NCBI GenBank assembly: GCA_020809705.1
Contig: CP085832.1
Span: forward strand, 4,650,001-4,714,000
Reading direction: 5' to 3'
Source of the DNA: Calonectria ilicicola
Lineage: Eukaryota > Ascomycota > Sordariomycetes > Hypocreales > Nectriaceae
Length of the DNA: 64,000 bases
Below, piece by piece: positions 53,538 through 64,000 of the stretch (the first letter of the stretch is position 1; every line of letters starts with the position of its first letter). The notes beneath the pieces are model-generated. The model searched no databases. It was not told the DNA's origin and saw nothing but the letters and a program-made list of their open reading frames with translations. The translations under genes were made by a program, and so were the position numbers.

Positions 53538-55560
53538 TGCACTAGTAGGGAGAATGGTTATAACTGCCTATATAGCTTATGCCTCAGCAAGTACTTACCT
53601 TAGCACACCTAATATCTTATTATATAATCTTTAATATTATTAGCTATACCTTTCTAATAGAACTTACAGCTAATTAGCTCAAGTATCTTATATACCCTTA
53701 TATACTCTAATCTTAGATTATTATAATATCTTCTTAGAATTTCTTCCTTTATAATATATTAATCTAGGATTACTAATCTTTCTTTATAAAAAAAATACTT
53801 TATTTATTAAGATAATACTTTTTTTATTTATTAACTACTTTATAAGCCTTTTTTGCCTTCTATTAATAGTATTAGTTATTAGCTTATAGTCTTTTAACCA
53901 AGTCTTCTAATTTATATAAAGATTATAATAAAAATATTATTTTATCTTATATAAGTTCCTTTATAATAGGGCATAGGATATATTAGTTTAGATTAATAAT
54001 CTTAACTTTAAGCAAATCCTTATAGCTCTCTATAACTACTTCTTGCTAAATATTCTCTAAGTGCTTATTAATATAATCTATTATTTTTCTAGCTTATATT
54101 ATAATTATAAAGATATATACTATATATTATATTAAATTAGAAGGTTCTAAGGCCTAATTTTAATCTAAAGATAAGAAAATCTTTTTAAGCTAGTTTAAGT
54201 GGCTTATATATATACCTAAGTGCTCTTATACTTTTCTTTAAAGTTAATAATTATTTATTATATATTTAGTAATAATTTATTAATTAGTATTAATTTCTTT
54301 ATTAAAGTAGATAGTATATTATAATAAGTTATTTTACTTAGTATATAATCAGGTCTTCTAGAGAGTCTATTAGTAAGGTTTATTTTCTTTAGTTTATATT
54401 TAATATTAAAATTAAATAATATAAATCTATATATTTAATAGATAAGCCTTTCTTAAAGGTCTTATATAAAGATAGATATTACTTTTATTAAAGTAATATA
54501 ATCTATTAATAATATAAACTTATTAAATAACCTTAATAAATAATAGCTCTAATACTTTAAGCTTTTTATAATAGCTAGAAGTTCTTATTAGCCTATAATC
54601 TAATATTATTCTATATTTATAAGCTTCTATAACTAATAAGTAACTAATTATTATTAATCTATCTATAATTAGAATAATATATTTAAAATAGCTTTAATTA
54701 ATATATCTATTTATATATATATAAGTAGTTTAAGGTTCTAGTACTAGAAAACGGTTACTAAGTAGAAAGTATATTAAAGCCTTTCTAATATTTTTTATAT
54801 CTTTAAAGGCTATATAAATTCTCTTATTTTATAATCTTTCTTATTACCTTTAAATAAAGCTATAATAAGCTTTATAATTTTTAAGTATTTTAGAATGAAC
54901 TTCCTATAAAAGTTATAGAAGTTTAAGAAGACTTATACTTTTTTAAAATTGGTTAGTACAAGCCACTTAGTAATCGCTTAAACTTATACTAGATCTATTT
55001 TAATCCTCTCTTATATAATAATATAATCTAGGAACTTGATCTTCTACTAGTAAAAGGTATATTTAAATAGCTTAGTATATAGCTGGGCTATTTATAGCCT
55101 TTATAGGATCTTTTAATATCTTATATATATTAATCTTGGTTCTAAGAGTAAATGATAATATTATTTAGATATATAATATAATATATATCTAGTAATCTAG
55201 CAAGTATTTAATAAATATATACCTAGAAAGTAATAGATATATTAATAAGTTTAAATAGTATTATTATATATTAAAAATAGTTATATTATATATAGAAAGT
55301 AGTCTTCTAGTAATTAATAGATTTAATATTAATATAATAATATATATTTTAAAGGTCTATTTTAGTAATTTACTTTACTTTTATAAAATAATTTAATAAA
55401 TTATTAATTAATAGTAAAAAATAATAATTCTTAATTATTATTATATTTAATCTTTTATAATTAATATATAATTTTAAAGTACTATCTTTTTTAAATATAA
55501 AAAAATTAATACTTTTACTTTATTAATTAAAGATTTTATTTAATTACTTATTATATTCTT
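53538..55560 (-). pseudogene. Degraded pol of element F (reverse transcriptase to integrase)
   Basis: On the minus strand the reverse transcriptase relic (about 55,560-55,050) is collinear with Ty3/gypsy, with a KIDL-like strand and KTTF. The integrase zinc-binding part lies just before A at about 53,740-53,540. The sequence differs from A-E, so this is a second gypsy family. Confidence 0.75.
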
Positions 55561-57799
55561 TATAATATAATTCTATAATATCTCTTATTATTTTCTATTA
55601 ATAAAATAAATTAATCTATATAATAATTTTTTCTCTTTTTAAAGATTAATAATATATTCTACTTTTTTTAATATAAATAATTTTTTTATAATTTTTTTAC
55701 TAAATATTTATATATTATCTTTTAATTTTATAAATAATATAACTTCTCCTTCCTAAACTTCCTTATTAAAGACAACTATTAGTTATTTATTTAATATAAG
55801 TATATTATAAATGTATATTACTTAGGCTTACTTATTATTCTTTATTAACTCTTTTATAAAAGACTTTATATTTATAATAAAGATTAGCTTATAATTCTAT
55901 AAGTAGATCTTTATATCTATAATAATACCCTCCTTATTTATTAATCTAATAAATAATAAAATATTACTAGCTCTATTAGGTCTAGTAGCTTTAATAAATA
56001 CTCACCGAATCTTCTATAAAAATTCTCTAAAGTTGATTAGGAAGAAGGTTAGTTAATAAACTTATCTTAGGGGCTTCTTAGTTCTATTATAGCTTATAAG
56101 ACTTAGTGCCTTCTAGTTAACTACCTCTTTAAGCCCTAGCCTGATTATTAATCTTATGCTAATAAAGTTAACTTATATGTCTATATCTATATCTACTTTA
56201 ATTATTTTTTTATTAAGTGCTTAAAGAATAATTACTTTATTTTTAATAATATTCCTTATAAAAATTATTTTTAGTTTTAATATTAAAGTATTAGACTTAG
56301 CTTTTATATTTTTTTATTTTTTAAGAAATCTAATTCTTTAATTTTAGTATTAATAGTTTATATTTATACTTTTAATTATATTAGCTTAATTAAAGATTAC
56401 CTTATATTTTATTAGAATTAATTATATTTAAGATTAAAATAATTCTATTTATTATTATTAGAGTATTATATAATAAAGTAGCTTCTTATTAAGCCCTTCT
56501 TGAATATTTGCTATTAATAAGTGTTTAGGGTAAGAGAGTTTTAAAATCTTTTATTTTAAAACTTTCCTTTAAATTCTTAATTTTATATATATTTATCTTT
56601 TAAATATTTATAATATTAATTTAAAGATTAAAACTTTTTTATATTTTCTTAGATTACCTTTAAATATAATTTTTTATTTTAACTATTCTTTAATTATTTA
56701 ATATTATTATATATATAAGGCTATAATTATTCTACCTTATAGGCTACTTTTTTAACTTTCTATAGTAAAATCTATAGCTATTTTATTTTCTTCTTTAGAT
56801 CCTTATTTAGCTTATAATGATACTAGTGGGCTAAGTTAGGCCTATCTTCTAAATCTTAAGTATCTAGGGATATATAAATAGCACTTTATATATTAAAATA
56901 ATCTATTAACAATTACTTATCACCTTATTATAAATCTAGGAGATTATTTTTTAATTATATTTTTTAAAATTTTAAATTAATATACTTTTTATAAATAAAG
57001 TTTAGGAAATTTTATTAGAAAGGATTATTAAGATTTATAATATAATTTCTTTATTAGATTTATAGATAATAAGAGAATTTAATTATAGTCTATTTAATCT
57101 TTTATAAATCTAAATAGTTCTTTTATAAATTATTCCTTAATTTTATTATATATATTTAATTATTAACTTATATATTAATTATATTATCCTAGAGAATAAT
57201 ATAATTATAAATTAATAGCTTATTTTAATTTTTCTTTAATATATAATATAATTAATTTATTATTTTTTATAATATTTTTATTTAAATTATTTATTATTAG
57301 ATTATAATTTATAATAAAATTTAAAACTTTTTTCCTTTTATTATATATTCTTTATATAAAGCAAATAATAAATAATTATTATATTTTATAGATCTATATA
57401 ATATATCTACTTTCTTTAAGTCTTCCTACTCTAATCTTCTTATTAAAAAAGACCTAAGATTATAAGATTTATACTTTAAATTTAGAATATAATTATTTAA
57501 TATATATTTATATTACTATTTATTTAATTCCTTAAACCTTTACTTTATATTTAAATTTAATACTTCCATTTATTATTTATTTTATATTTATTTATTAATA
57601 AAAATTAAAAGCTTAATTATTAAAGTTAATTAATCTTCTATAATATCTAAATACTTTAATAAAATATAGATTTTTTAAAATAATTTAAATATTATATTTA
57701 TATATAATATACTTAAGAAATATTTATTATAATTATTTATAATTTATATACTTATAATAATTATATTAATTACTTAAAAAAATATAAAAATTAAAAAAT

Positions 57800-57973
57800 T
57801 ATAAAAATTATTAATTAAAATAATTTTAAAAATTATAAAATAGATTATATTATAGTATATAGACTTTAACTTGGCAAGTATTTCTCAATTACTTGCCGAA
57901 ATTCTCTAATAGACTAAGTAGGTCGCACGCCACTTCCAGCCACAATGGCGCTAGGATCCCAATTGTCCTTACA
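57800..57973 (-). repeat. LTR of element F (right, 5' LTR)
   Basis: 174 bp ending TGTCCTTACA. Its last ~120 bp are less mutated than in the left copy, and its first ~35 bp more so. Confidence 0.88.
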
Positions 57974-58029
57974 TTAATTAAGGAAGTTATATTGAGTTAT
58001 TTATATATTATTACTTTATGTGAACTTGG

Positions 58030-58850
58030 TGAGGGTAGAATATTGTTTTAATTTAAGATGTTGATAAATATTAATATTAAGAGATTAAAGAAAATAATTA
58101 TTATAAAAGAGAAGATAAAAAGGTATAATATTAAAAATATAATAATATTAAATAAAATTAGGGTTTTTATAAGTAAAGAAACTATTTATAAGAAGTATTT
58201 TATAAACTAGCTTTACTTTTTTAGCTTTTAAATTATAATATTAATTATTTAATAATTTTAACTTTCTCTTTTTATATTAAGTTTATAATTAAACTATCCT
58301 TTAATTAAGGTATTATTAAACTTTTTATTAATAGTAAAGGAATAATAATTAAAGTATTCTAATTACTAATAAGCCTTATATATATTATTAAAACTAGTAT
58401 TAGTTTAAATTATAATAATATATTTATTAATATTAATCATTATATATTCCTTTAAAATAACCTTTATAGAGAGGATAAGAAAGGAAGGAATAGCTTTACT
58501 AATAATATTAATAATATTAATAAATATAAATAACTCTTTATTACCCAATTGAAAAGTAATTAATTAAGTATTTTTCTTTATTTAGATTGAAAATAGCTTT
58601 AGGGTATTATTAATCTAGCTAATTTGAAGTAGTATTTTATTAAAGTTCTAAAGATTAGCCTTCTTTATCTTTAACTTTATAATAAAAGCTTTATATTCCT
58701 TAAACTATATCTCTAAGCTAAGGATATTATACTTAATAGTAGCTCTTAGGATCTTTTTAATTTTAGGTTTCTTAAAGTGAAGCTCTAGATATTAGGTTTA
58801 AAAGCCTTTTATTTATAATTTAGAAAGCTTTATTATAATATTTATAATAT
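58030..58850 (-). pseudogene. Degraded DDE transposase of element G
   Basis: Minus-strand relic of a pogo/Fot1-type transposase. Readable pieces include FKKPKIKKILRATIKYNILS, FKEYKAFIIKLKIKKANL and, further on, LLINSFFTYKNPNFI with FNIIPFYL. These match the order of the catalytic core. The gene is cut by F, and its 3' part should lie left of 16217 on the minus strand, where I cannot read it with confidence. Stops and D-to-N type changes show it is dead. Confidence 0.7.
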
Positions 58851-59269
58851 AATACTTTTTAATAAAATTAATATAATTCAAAATATATATCTTTATAATT
58901 ATAAATATACTCTTTTTAATAAATTAAATATATATAATTAATATATATTCCTTATTAATTATTAGAATTATTAACTTACTTTCTTTATTAATAATTAAAA
59001 GTAAAGACTTTCTAGCTTTTAAAAGAACTATATATTTCTTTATTAATAATAATATTATATAATATAAATAAACTATTTTAAATATAATTTTTTATTAAAA
59101 TAATATAAGGTTCTTATAAATTATATATATAACTATCTTACTTAATAAATATATATATACTATATTTACTATAATAACCCTTAATTTCTTTAAAAATTTA
59201 ATTATAATAAAATAAAATTATAATAAATATATTTTTTTAATTTAAATCAATTTAAATACAAAATAGTAA

Positions 59270-59402
59270 TATTATAATATATTAAGATTTAAAAACTTGG
59301 ATATACTAACTACAAAGATACAGGTTATATTACCGCCTCTCCGGAGGAGAGGCGGGGGCTTAAGCCGCCCCAGCGTAGCAGCGGCTTAGTCAACCCGGCG
59401 GG
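59270..59402 (-). repeat. Right terminal inverted repeat of element G
   Basis: Partner of 14787-14915. The 17-bp near-palindrome CCTCTCCGGAGGAGAGG is at 59336-59352. This end is G+C-rich over its last ~70 bp and shows less RIP than the left one. Confidence 0.85.
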
Positions 59403-59404
59403 TA

Positions 59405-59928
59405 GGTGTATAAATGGCTATTGTATGGATGTATAAAGAATATCTTAGCTAAATACCCAAGAACCATGACCCCTTGGACGCCAGCGCCGCTCAATCCATC
59501 TACCATTTTATGCGAGGTGTCGGGGCGAGGAGCACTTTCCAAATCAGCCAGGTCACACGCAAGGGCGTGGAGGGCTTGCGGGGGTTGCGGATTGACTTTC
59601 AGTTGGCTGCGTGATAATCTATTCTTCTGGTTTTCCTCTTCATTGCAGAGAGGCCGCGTCGGGAGGGGTTGCTGTGGCTGCACCAGGGTGGCAGTCGATC
59701 ACACACTAACTTACGTGTCAGATGTGGCATGCAGTGCCATCGGTTACAGGCTCACTAATGCAATGTATTTTGCATCAAATATGGATGACATGTGCTTGCC
59801 TGAACTCGGCAACCGGGTATAAAACGATGCAGTTCTGTCCAAAGTGTTGTAAGGAATATCTAGAGAGAGTGATATCAGTACTACAAGACACAAAATTCAG
59901 ACTTCATCAAATCTAAGCCAAGATCATC
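59405..59928. other. Intergenic region right of the repeat block
   Basis: About 520 bp of normal composition between the end of element G and the first ATG of the decayed gene. Open frames here (59406-59822 plus, 59390-59683 minus) overlap on opposite strands, are rich in Cys and Trp, and have no recognisable domain, so I do not call them. Confidence 0.45.
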
Positions 59929-61823
59929 ATGTTCTCTCCCCTGGCAATCCCCGTAAAGTTGGACGCCTTCATCGTCAATTCCAGCTCCCGCAATGCCATC
60001 AAAAAGCCCAGTCCGGGACTACCCAACCAAGCAAAGCTTCAGGAATTTTCAGCCCCCCCGACGATAATGAAGACGAAGGCCCCCAAGGCTCAGGTGTTTC
60101 ACTGCACTGGACGATTCCTCGCCCGTTCCGCTCTAGAGCTGGCGCAACGGGATCAGATATTTTTGAGACCTCGCTTGCATCATATGCGGCCGATCCGCAG
60201 GGCCCTGAGATGCCCAATCGTTGGCTGGTGATCCGGAAGCTAGTGGGAGACGTGCAGCCGGCTGATGCCGCAGCCAACATGGAGCGCGACACAGCGTGGG
60301 TCATTGAAAGTGACCGATTAAGCCATATCAGGCAAGCGAGCGGTATGGGCGGTGCCAGGCTTGATATCGAGAACTATGCAATTCGAAATTCTCATACAGA
60401 TGAGGAACTATTTCTTGGCGGTTGAACCAAAGCTAAAGACTGGAAGGTTGGATCCAGCGACTACGAGGCATATGGATCTGTGGCAGGACTCAGCGACCTG
60501 GACTTTGCGTTTCCAGATGCCCAGCCCTACAACAGTAATATTTTCTCCATGCTAGATAATTTCGAGTACACGGACGGGGAGAGCGGAGAGACTAACTGGG
60601 CAACGCGGGCCGTGGCCAACTATTACGTCCTCGGATGGCACGAAGACGCCGAAAAGGACATTATGCATCTGCAAGGCGGCACCAAGAGCAGGAGGGATCA
60701 CATTAGCGCGCTCGGAATGGCTCTCGACACCTCACTTGCAGATGCTGTGCAGTGGCTGGACTCTTCCACCAATGGGCGCGCTCTGTGCTATGGTGCCGCA
60801 TACCGTGTTGAATGGAACTCTGTGTGGGACGAGACCACCAGACCTCGCATTGCGGCTGAGGAGATTGCAAAAGTGCTGTCTGATTCGACGTCCATCTCCT
60901 TCGGCAAGTCGCCTATAGATGCAAGGCTGACATACATGGATGCACATCAGCCTACGGCCATTTCGAACCCCATCTCCCAATTAGGCGCCTCATTGGGCAT
61001 GCAGACTGACGGCATCGTGTACATCACCCACACCATCAAGGAAGCCTTGACATCCGGATTGAACCAGCTGCAGAAGCCCACAATTTTCCTTGCCGGGGTA
61101 GCATCTGAGTAGCCAGAGGATGACGCGGATGATGTCCAGGTACGGCTAGGTTCTCAAGTCAAAAAGGTGGAGGCAGTATTGTGTGATCCCCTTCTTGATA
61201 ACATTCAATCCCTGCCAAATGAACTCCAAGACGGGGCCAAAGCATTGACGTCAGAATTCTTACAATATGGATCTGCATATGACACTAGTCTATCTGCACC
61301 GCTTGGGTATGACGATGCTGGGCATGTTGAATGGGAACAGCAACCTTGGACCCCGTTGTTTCTCGAGTGGGAGGTGGATTATTACCACATGCCTTACGAA
61401 CAATGGGGTCTTAGGCAGAATACTACCAATGAATTCAACACGCTCAACCATGTTCGTTGGGTTGCTACAAGCGGCATCAATAACCCTCTCCGAATCGAAA
61501 ACATTGATCGACAAACCATCTCAGGACGCAATCCTCTTCGTTTTCAGCCAAATACATTGTTGAAATCAGAAGTAGACAAGCTGTTTTCCTCTAGCGGAAA
61601 ACAAAAGTCAGCGTTGACACTGTCCCCTAGGCAGCGTAACGAGATCCTGGGCTTGTTCGACAAGCTGCCGCCTTATATATCAATTCCGCTGGATGGATAT
61701 ACTAATGCTCTCCAGGCACTTGAGGACATCGAAAATTTGAATTTTGAGCTAAAGAAAGTGACCATTGTTGGCGGGTTTGGCCAGAGAGTTAGTCCAGTTG
61801 TAGTCGCACAAAAGGTCATCTGA
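59929..61823 (+). pseudogene. Decayed copy of a large uncharacterised fungal protein gene
   Basis: The start MFSPLAIPVKLDAFIVN is in one frame. From about 60,003 the coding signal is in another frame and stays there to 61823, so a deletion or frameshift lies between. In that second frame the sequence reads GVSLHWTIPRPFRS, PNRWLVIRKLVGDVQ, AWVIESDR, PYNSNIFSMLDNFEY and ANYYVLGWHEDAEKD. It is broken only by TGA at 60423-60425 and TAG at 61110-61112. Both stops are one C-to-T change from CGA and CAG. No GT-AG intron of normal size removes them. I recognise the pattern as that of large hypothetical proteins of fungi with no known function; the copy seems much shorter than those. A functional but mis-modelled gene is less likely. 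Confidence 0.65.
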
Positions 61824-62148
61824 GCAGTTCACTACGGTTCATGTCACCAAGTCCCTAGAGAGGTTTAGTTTGCCACAAGATTGTCAAAGAGGGCTCTAAT
61901 AGGACTTGAATAGCATGCCAATGAGATTGTATGCCTGGATGTCTTCTAATTAAGCAATCTAAGACCCAAGACGCTTGGCGCGATGTGTTTGGTGACAAAT
62001 ATGTGAGCACTCTAAAATATCCCAACACTATAAATTATTCATACGTATCGCTATTCCAATGACTACATAATATAGATGTTGACAAGCAGAGAAAAGTATC
62101 GTCATATCATAGAGCCGAAATTATAATCACCTGTACAGAGGCTCATCC
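61824..62148. other. Short intergenic region between convergent genes
   Basis: 325 bp of 3' flank between the decayed gene and the transcription factor gene; nothing recognisable. Confidence 0.5.
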
Positions 62149-64000
62149 TTACTCATTAGCCATTTCGTTCCACAGCTGATCTAAATCCACATGAGTGAAT
62201 AGGCTGTCAAAATCCGGAACATTTCCGAGCTCTTCAAAAATGTCCAATGATCCGGTGGCAGGGATCGACCCTTGCACGTGTAAAAGATTTGGGAGCGTAG
62301 AATCTCCACCATGTTCTGCTTGTGCCATAATTTCGGTACTTTCAAGGCTTTGGAAATCCGCAAACGGCGACTGTTGGCTGGACGCCTCTGATGAACCTGA
62401 TTGAGCCTGGCTAGAAGATGGCTCTACGGGGGCTGCAAACTCAAGCGGAAGCGAATTGACAACATTCCACTTTTGAGCCAGTACCCGAATGACTTTGATG
62501 CTCTTATTGGCTCTCATGGGCCATATCCTTCTCAGTTCGCTTAGCATCCCTAAACACTGACGCAGCCAACGCGTGCTCTGGCGATGGAGCACGGAGCCGT
62601 GTGTAGTTGCGTTCATTAGATGAACGAGGGCGGCACTAAGAAGATGGTGAACAAGGATTGGATGTGACGCGGTGAATGTATGAGCATTGCGATACACCCG
62701 CACTAATCGTGTTGTTTCAGAGGCTGCAGTCGTGATGGACCTCAAAACGAGTCGCATACTGCTCGAGTCTGTACTGTCCTCTTCAAGAAAGCTCCGGCAT
62801 TTCGAAAAAAGACGCAAGAATGGCGTTACAGTAACGAGAATTGCCATATGGAATTGCAAATGAAATAACAAGACGGATTTTTCTAGGGTTGGTGTGAGGT
62901 TGAGTCGGCTAGGTTTTGACTGAAAGAAGGTATTCAGCTGATCGATAGTTGAGACAAGAAACCCGACTTGCTGTGTCGGAGGTTTTGTTTCAAATGCGGG
63001 AGCGAAACTAAATTGCGAATTATTAGACAGCAATTTCATGATTTGGATTGAGGAATGTGGAAATCTTTGGAAGCAGTTGACTTACATTTCATCCATTACC
63101 CCATCGTGGGCATACCATAGTCTGCATTGCCATGCAAACGACAGCTCTGTTATCGAGGCAATCTCTGGGTTGAATGTACTATCAAAGTCGGGGACATTGA
63201 CTCGCTGCCAAGGAAGAGCGCAATTGCGACCAAGAATGGTAATGGCTGACTTGTCCATAAAGTAGTACATCCAGAACGTCCTAATCTCAGGCGAATTCGG
63301 TTGGAGGGACCGTGCAGCGCACTCATGAACAGCGAGGACGTGCAGTCTTAGGTGAACACACATTCCGCCAGCCATGGAGATGAACATCCATCCAATGTGG
63401 TCTTTGCCCAAAGATAGGGCTCTGAAAGCTAAGACGCAAATACCCTGAATAACTGCGAGCGTAGGTTTTGATCTACAACAGTCAAACACTAATCGTTCCG
63501 CATACTTGGCAAGGTCGTTGCTGATGTGGGTCATGGTCGCATCGCTGCCGCCCAGAAACGCAGCGCCAAGAGCCAGGATGGCAGTGTGGAGAAAGACTTC
63601 ATCAATTATTTGGTTTGGGTAGTTTTCGAGAAATGCTGTTGAGTTATATGGTGTAAACTGATGCTCCTGGTTGGCGCTGTCGAGAAAAGTAGTCGCAAGT
63701 TTGGTCATTAGATCTGAGTCCTCGGAATAGCGGAGAATTTCCGCGGGCGGGTCAAAATGCTCGCTGTCAGCGGGAGACGTTCCTCCCTCATGAGATTCAT
63801 ATGGTGCAGCAGTCCTGTCGTCGTTAACGATGGTTGCACCGTCGCCTAGATTAGTTCGCCACATCATCACACTCAGTTCCTCCATTGCTATCTGGGATCT
63901 TTGTTGATCCTGCAGCCCTCTGTTTCGAGGCGCACTGCCCAGGTCGAGTGCATTCTGTACGTGGGCATGGTTGGCAGTCTGGTTGACAACCTGGTTAACT
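62149..64000 (-). CDS. Fungal_trans-domain transcription factor, 3' part (5' end outside window)
   Basis: Minus strand, exons 64000-63086 (open to the window edge) and 63007-62149, with a 78-bp GT-AG intron (GTAAGT donor). The first ATG in the window (63885) is not necessarily the start, because the frame stays open upstream (NQTANHAHVQNALDLGSAPR). The middle region carries the fungal_trans pattern: FTPYNSTAFLENYPNQIIDE, FLHTAILALGAAFLGG, HIGWMFISMAGGMCVHLRLH, RTFWMYYFMDKSAITILGRN and the following PWQRVNVPDFD. A DNA-binding zinc cluster would be expected off the right edge. The C-terminus is Ser/Gln-rich and then acidic-hydrophobic (IFEELGNVPDFDSLF, VDLDQLWNEM), typical of an activation domain. 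Target genes are unknown. Confidence 0.85.

Larger units (their letters stand above)
16217..57973 (-). mobile_element. Element F: Ty3/gypsy LTR retrotransposon, interrupted by A
   Basis: Direct repeats of 174 bp at 16217-16390 and 57800-57973 align without gaps, and essentially all differences are transitions. They start TATAAGG (originally TGTAAGG by the RIP rule) and end CCTTACA, an inverted pair as at LTR ends. The 5-bp duplication TTAAT is exact at 16212-16216 and 57974-57978. Without A and its duplication, F is 7,285 bp. Coding relics run on the minus strand: reverse transcriptase about 55,560-55,050, integrase zinc-binding part about 53,740-53,540 (VYKILELISCKFYWKGIANN), and the integrase core continuing on the other side of A at about 19,060-18,600 (FKILKGIISNKDKLI). 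A is therefore inserted in the integrase gene. Confidence 0.88.
14787..59402 (-). mobile_element. Element G: pogo/Fot1-like DNA transposon, host of the whole nested block
   Basis: The outer ends are imperfect inverted repeats of about 130 bp flanked by TA on both sides (14785-14786 and 59403-59404), the target duplication expected for the Tc1/mariner-pogo superfamily. The left end begins CCCGCTGAGTTGACTAAGCC; the right end, read inward, begins CCCGCCGGGTTGACTAAGCC. Subtracting F and its duplication leaves 2,854 bp: 14787-16216 and 57974-59402. A degraded transposase reads on the minus strand at about 58,030-58,850. It has a run like SLEI-FKEYKAFIIKLKIKKANL at the first catalytic Asp and a later run, FNIIPFYL, with the spacing of the second catalytic region. 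RIP has replaced several key codons. F sits inside the transposase gene. Confidence 0.82.

Noticed and set aside
16217..57973. A CRISPR-like or satellite origin for the repeated blocks
   Set aside because: Repeats are paired LTRs with gapless length and duplications; there are no regular spacers or tandem arrays.
14900..59270. Centromere, because the block is long, AT-rich and full of RIP-mutated retroelements
   Set aside because: Sequence alone cannot show it. Many ascomycetes have such AT-rich isochores outside centromeres, and mapping of the centromeric histone would be needed.
14787..59402. A giant cargo transposon (Starship-like) bounded by the outer inverted repeats
   Set aside because: No DUF3435-type tyrosine recombinase or cargo genes can be seen. 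The length is explained by six LTR elements nested in a 2.85-kb pogo-like element, each with its own target duplication.
59390..59822. Overlapping open frames on both strands beside the right TIR
   Set aside because: Neither has a domain, both partly overlap the transposon end, and composition does not favour one strand.

Overview
The window looks like nuclear DNA of a filamentous ascomycete (Pezizomycotina). The genes have short introns (about 50-78 bp, GT-AG, several with CTAAC-like branch sites). They encode typical fungal families: NACHT/STAND proteins, Zn2Cys6 and fungal_trans regulators, and an AAA ATPase with a fungal-type N-terminal domain. The centre is a very A+T-rich repeat block with the C-to-T / G-to-A signature of repeat-induced point mutation (RIP). 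I cannot name the species.

Left gene-rich arm (1-14,786). A NACHT NLR gene running in from the left edge is convergent with a six-exon STAND-like gene that has a 21-nt microexon and a degenerate P-loop. A nine-exon AAA ATPase gene is transcribed divergently from that gene. Then come a secreted flavin oxidoreductase (minus strand), a Zn2Cys6 transcription factor (plus strand, with a GC-AG intron) and, convergent with it, a Gfo/Idh/MocA-fold protein. The last has EWP in place of the family's EKP motif, as in the Gal80 group of regulators.

Central block (14,787-59,402, 44.6 kb). It has no intact genes. It can be read as seven transposons inserted into one another, each placed by its terminal repeats and target-site duplication (TSD). 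The outermost and oldest is G, a 2.85-kb pogo/Fot1-like DNA transposon with about 130-bp inverted repeats and TA at both ends. Into its transposase gene went F, a 7.3-kb Ty3/gypsy element with 174-bp LTRs (TSD TTAAT). Into the integrase of F went A (TSD ATAGG). A received B (TSD TTATC) and C (TSD AATAA); B received D (TSD GTTTA/GTTCA); D received E (TSD GCTAA). When the inserts are subtracted, A-E come out at 6,901, 6,876, 6,893, 6,901 and 6,876 bp, so they are five members of one chromodomain-bearing Ty3/gypsy family. A and E are on the plus strand; B, C, D and F are on the minus strand. Relics of gag, protease, reverse transcriptase, RNase H, integrase and chromodomain can be read through the RIP stops.

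Right arm (59,403-64,000). A decayed copy of a large uncharacterised gene has two in-frame stops, each one C-to-T change from a sense codon, and a reading-frame break near its start. Next to it is a minus-strand fungal_trans transcription factor that runs off the right edge. The repeat block therefore grew by serial insertion in the intergenic space between the Gal80-like gene and the decayed gene, and RIP mutated it heavily.
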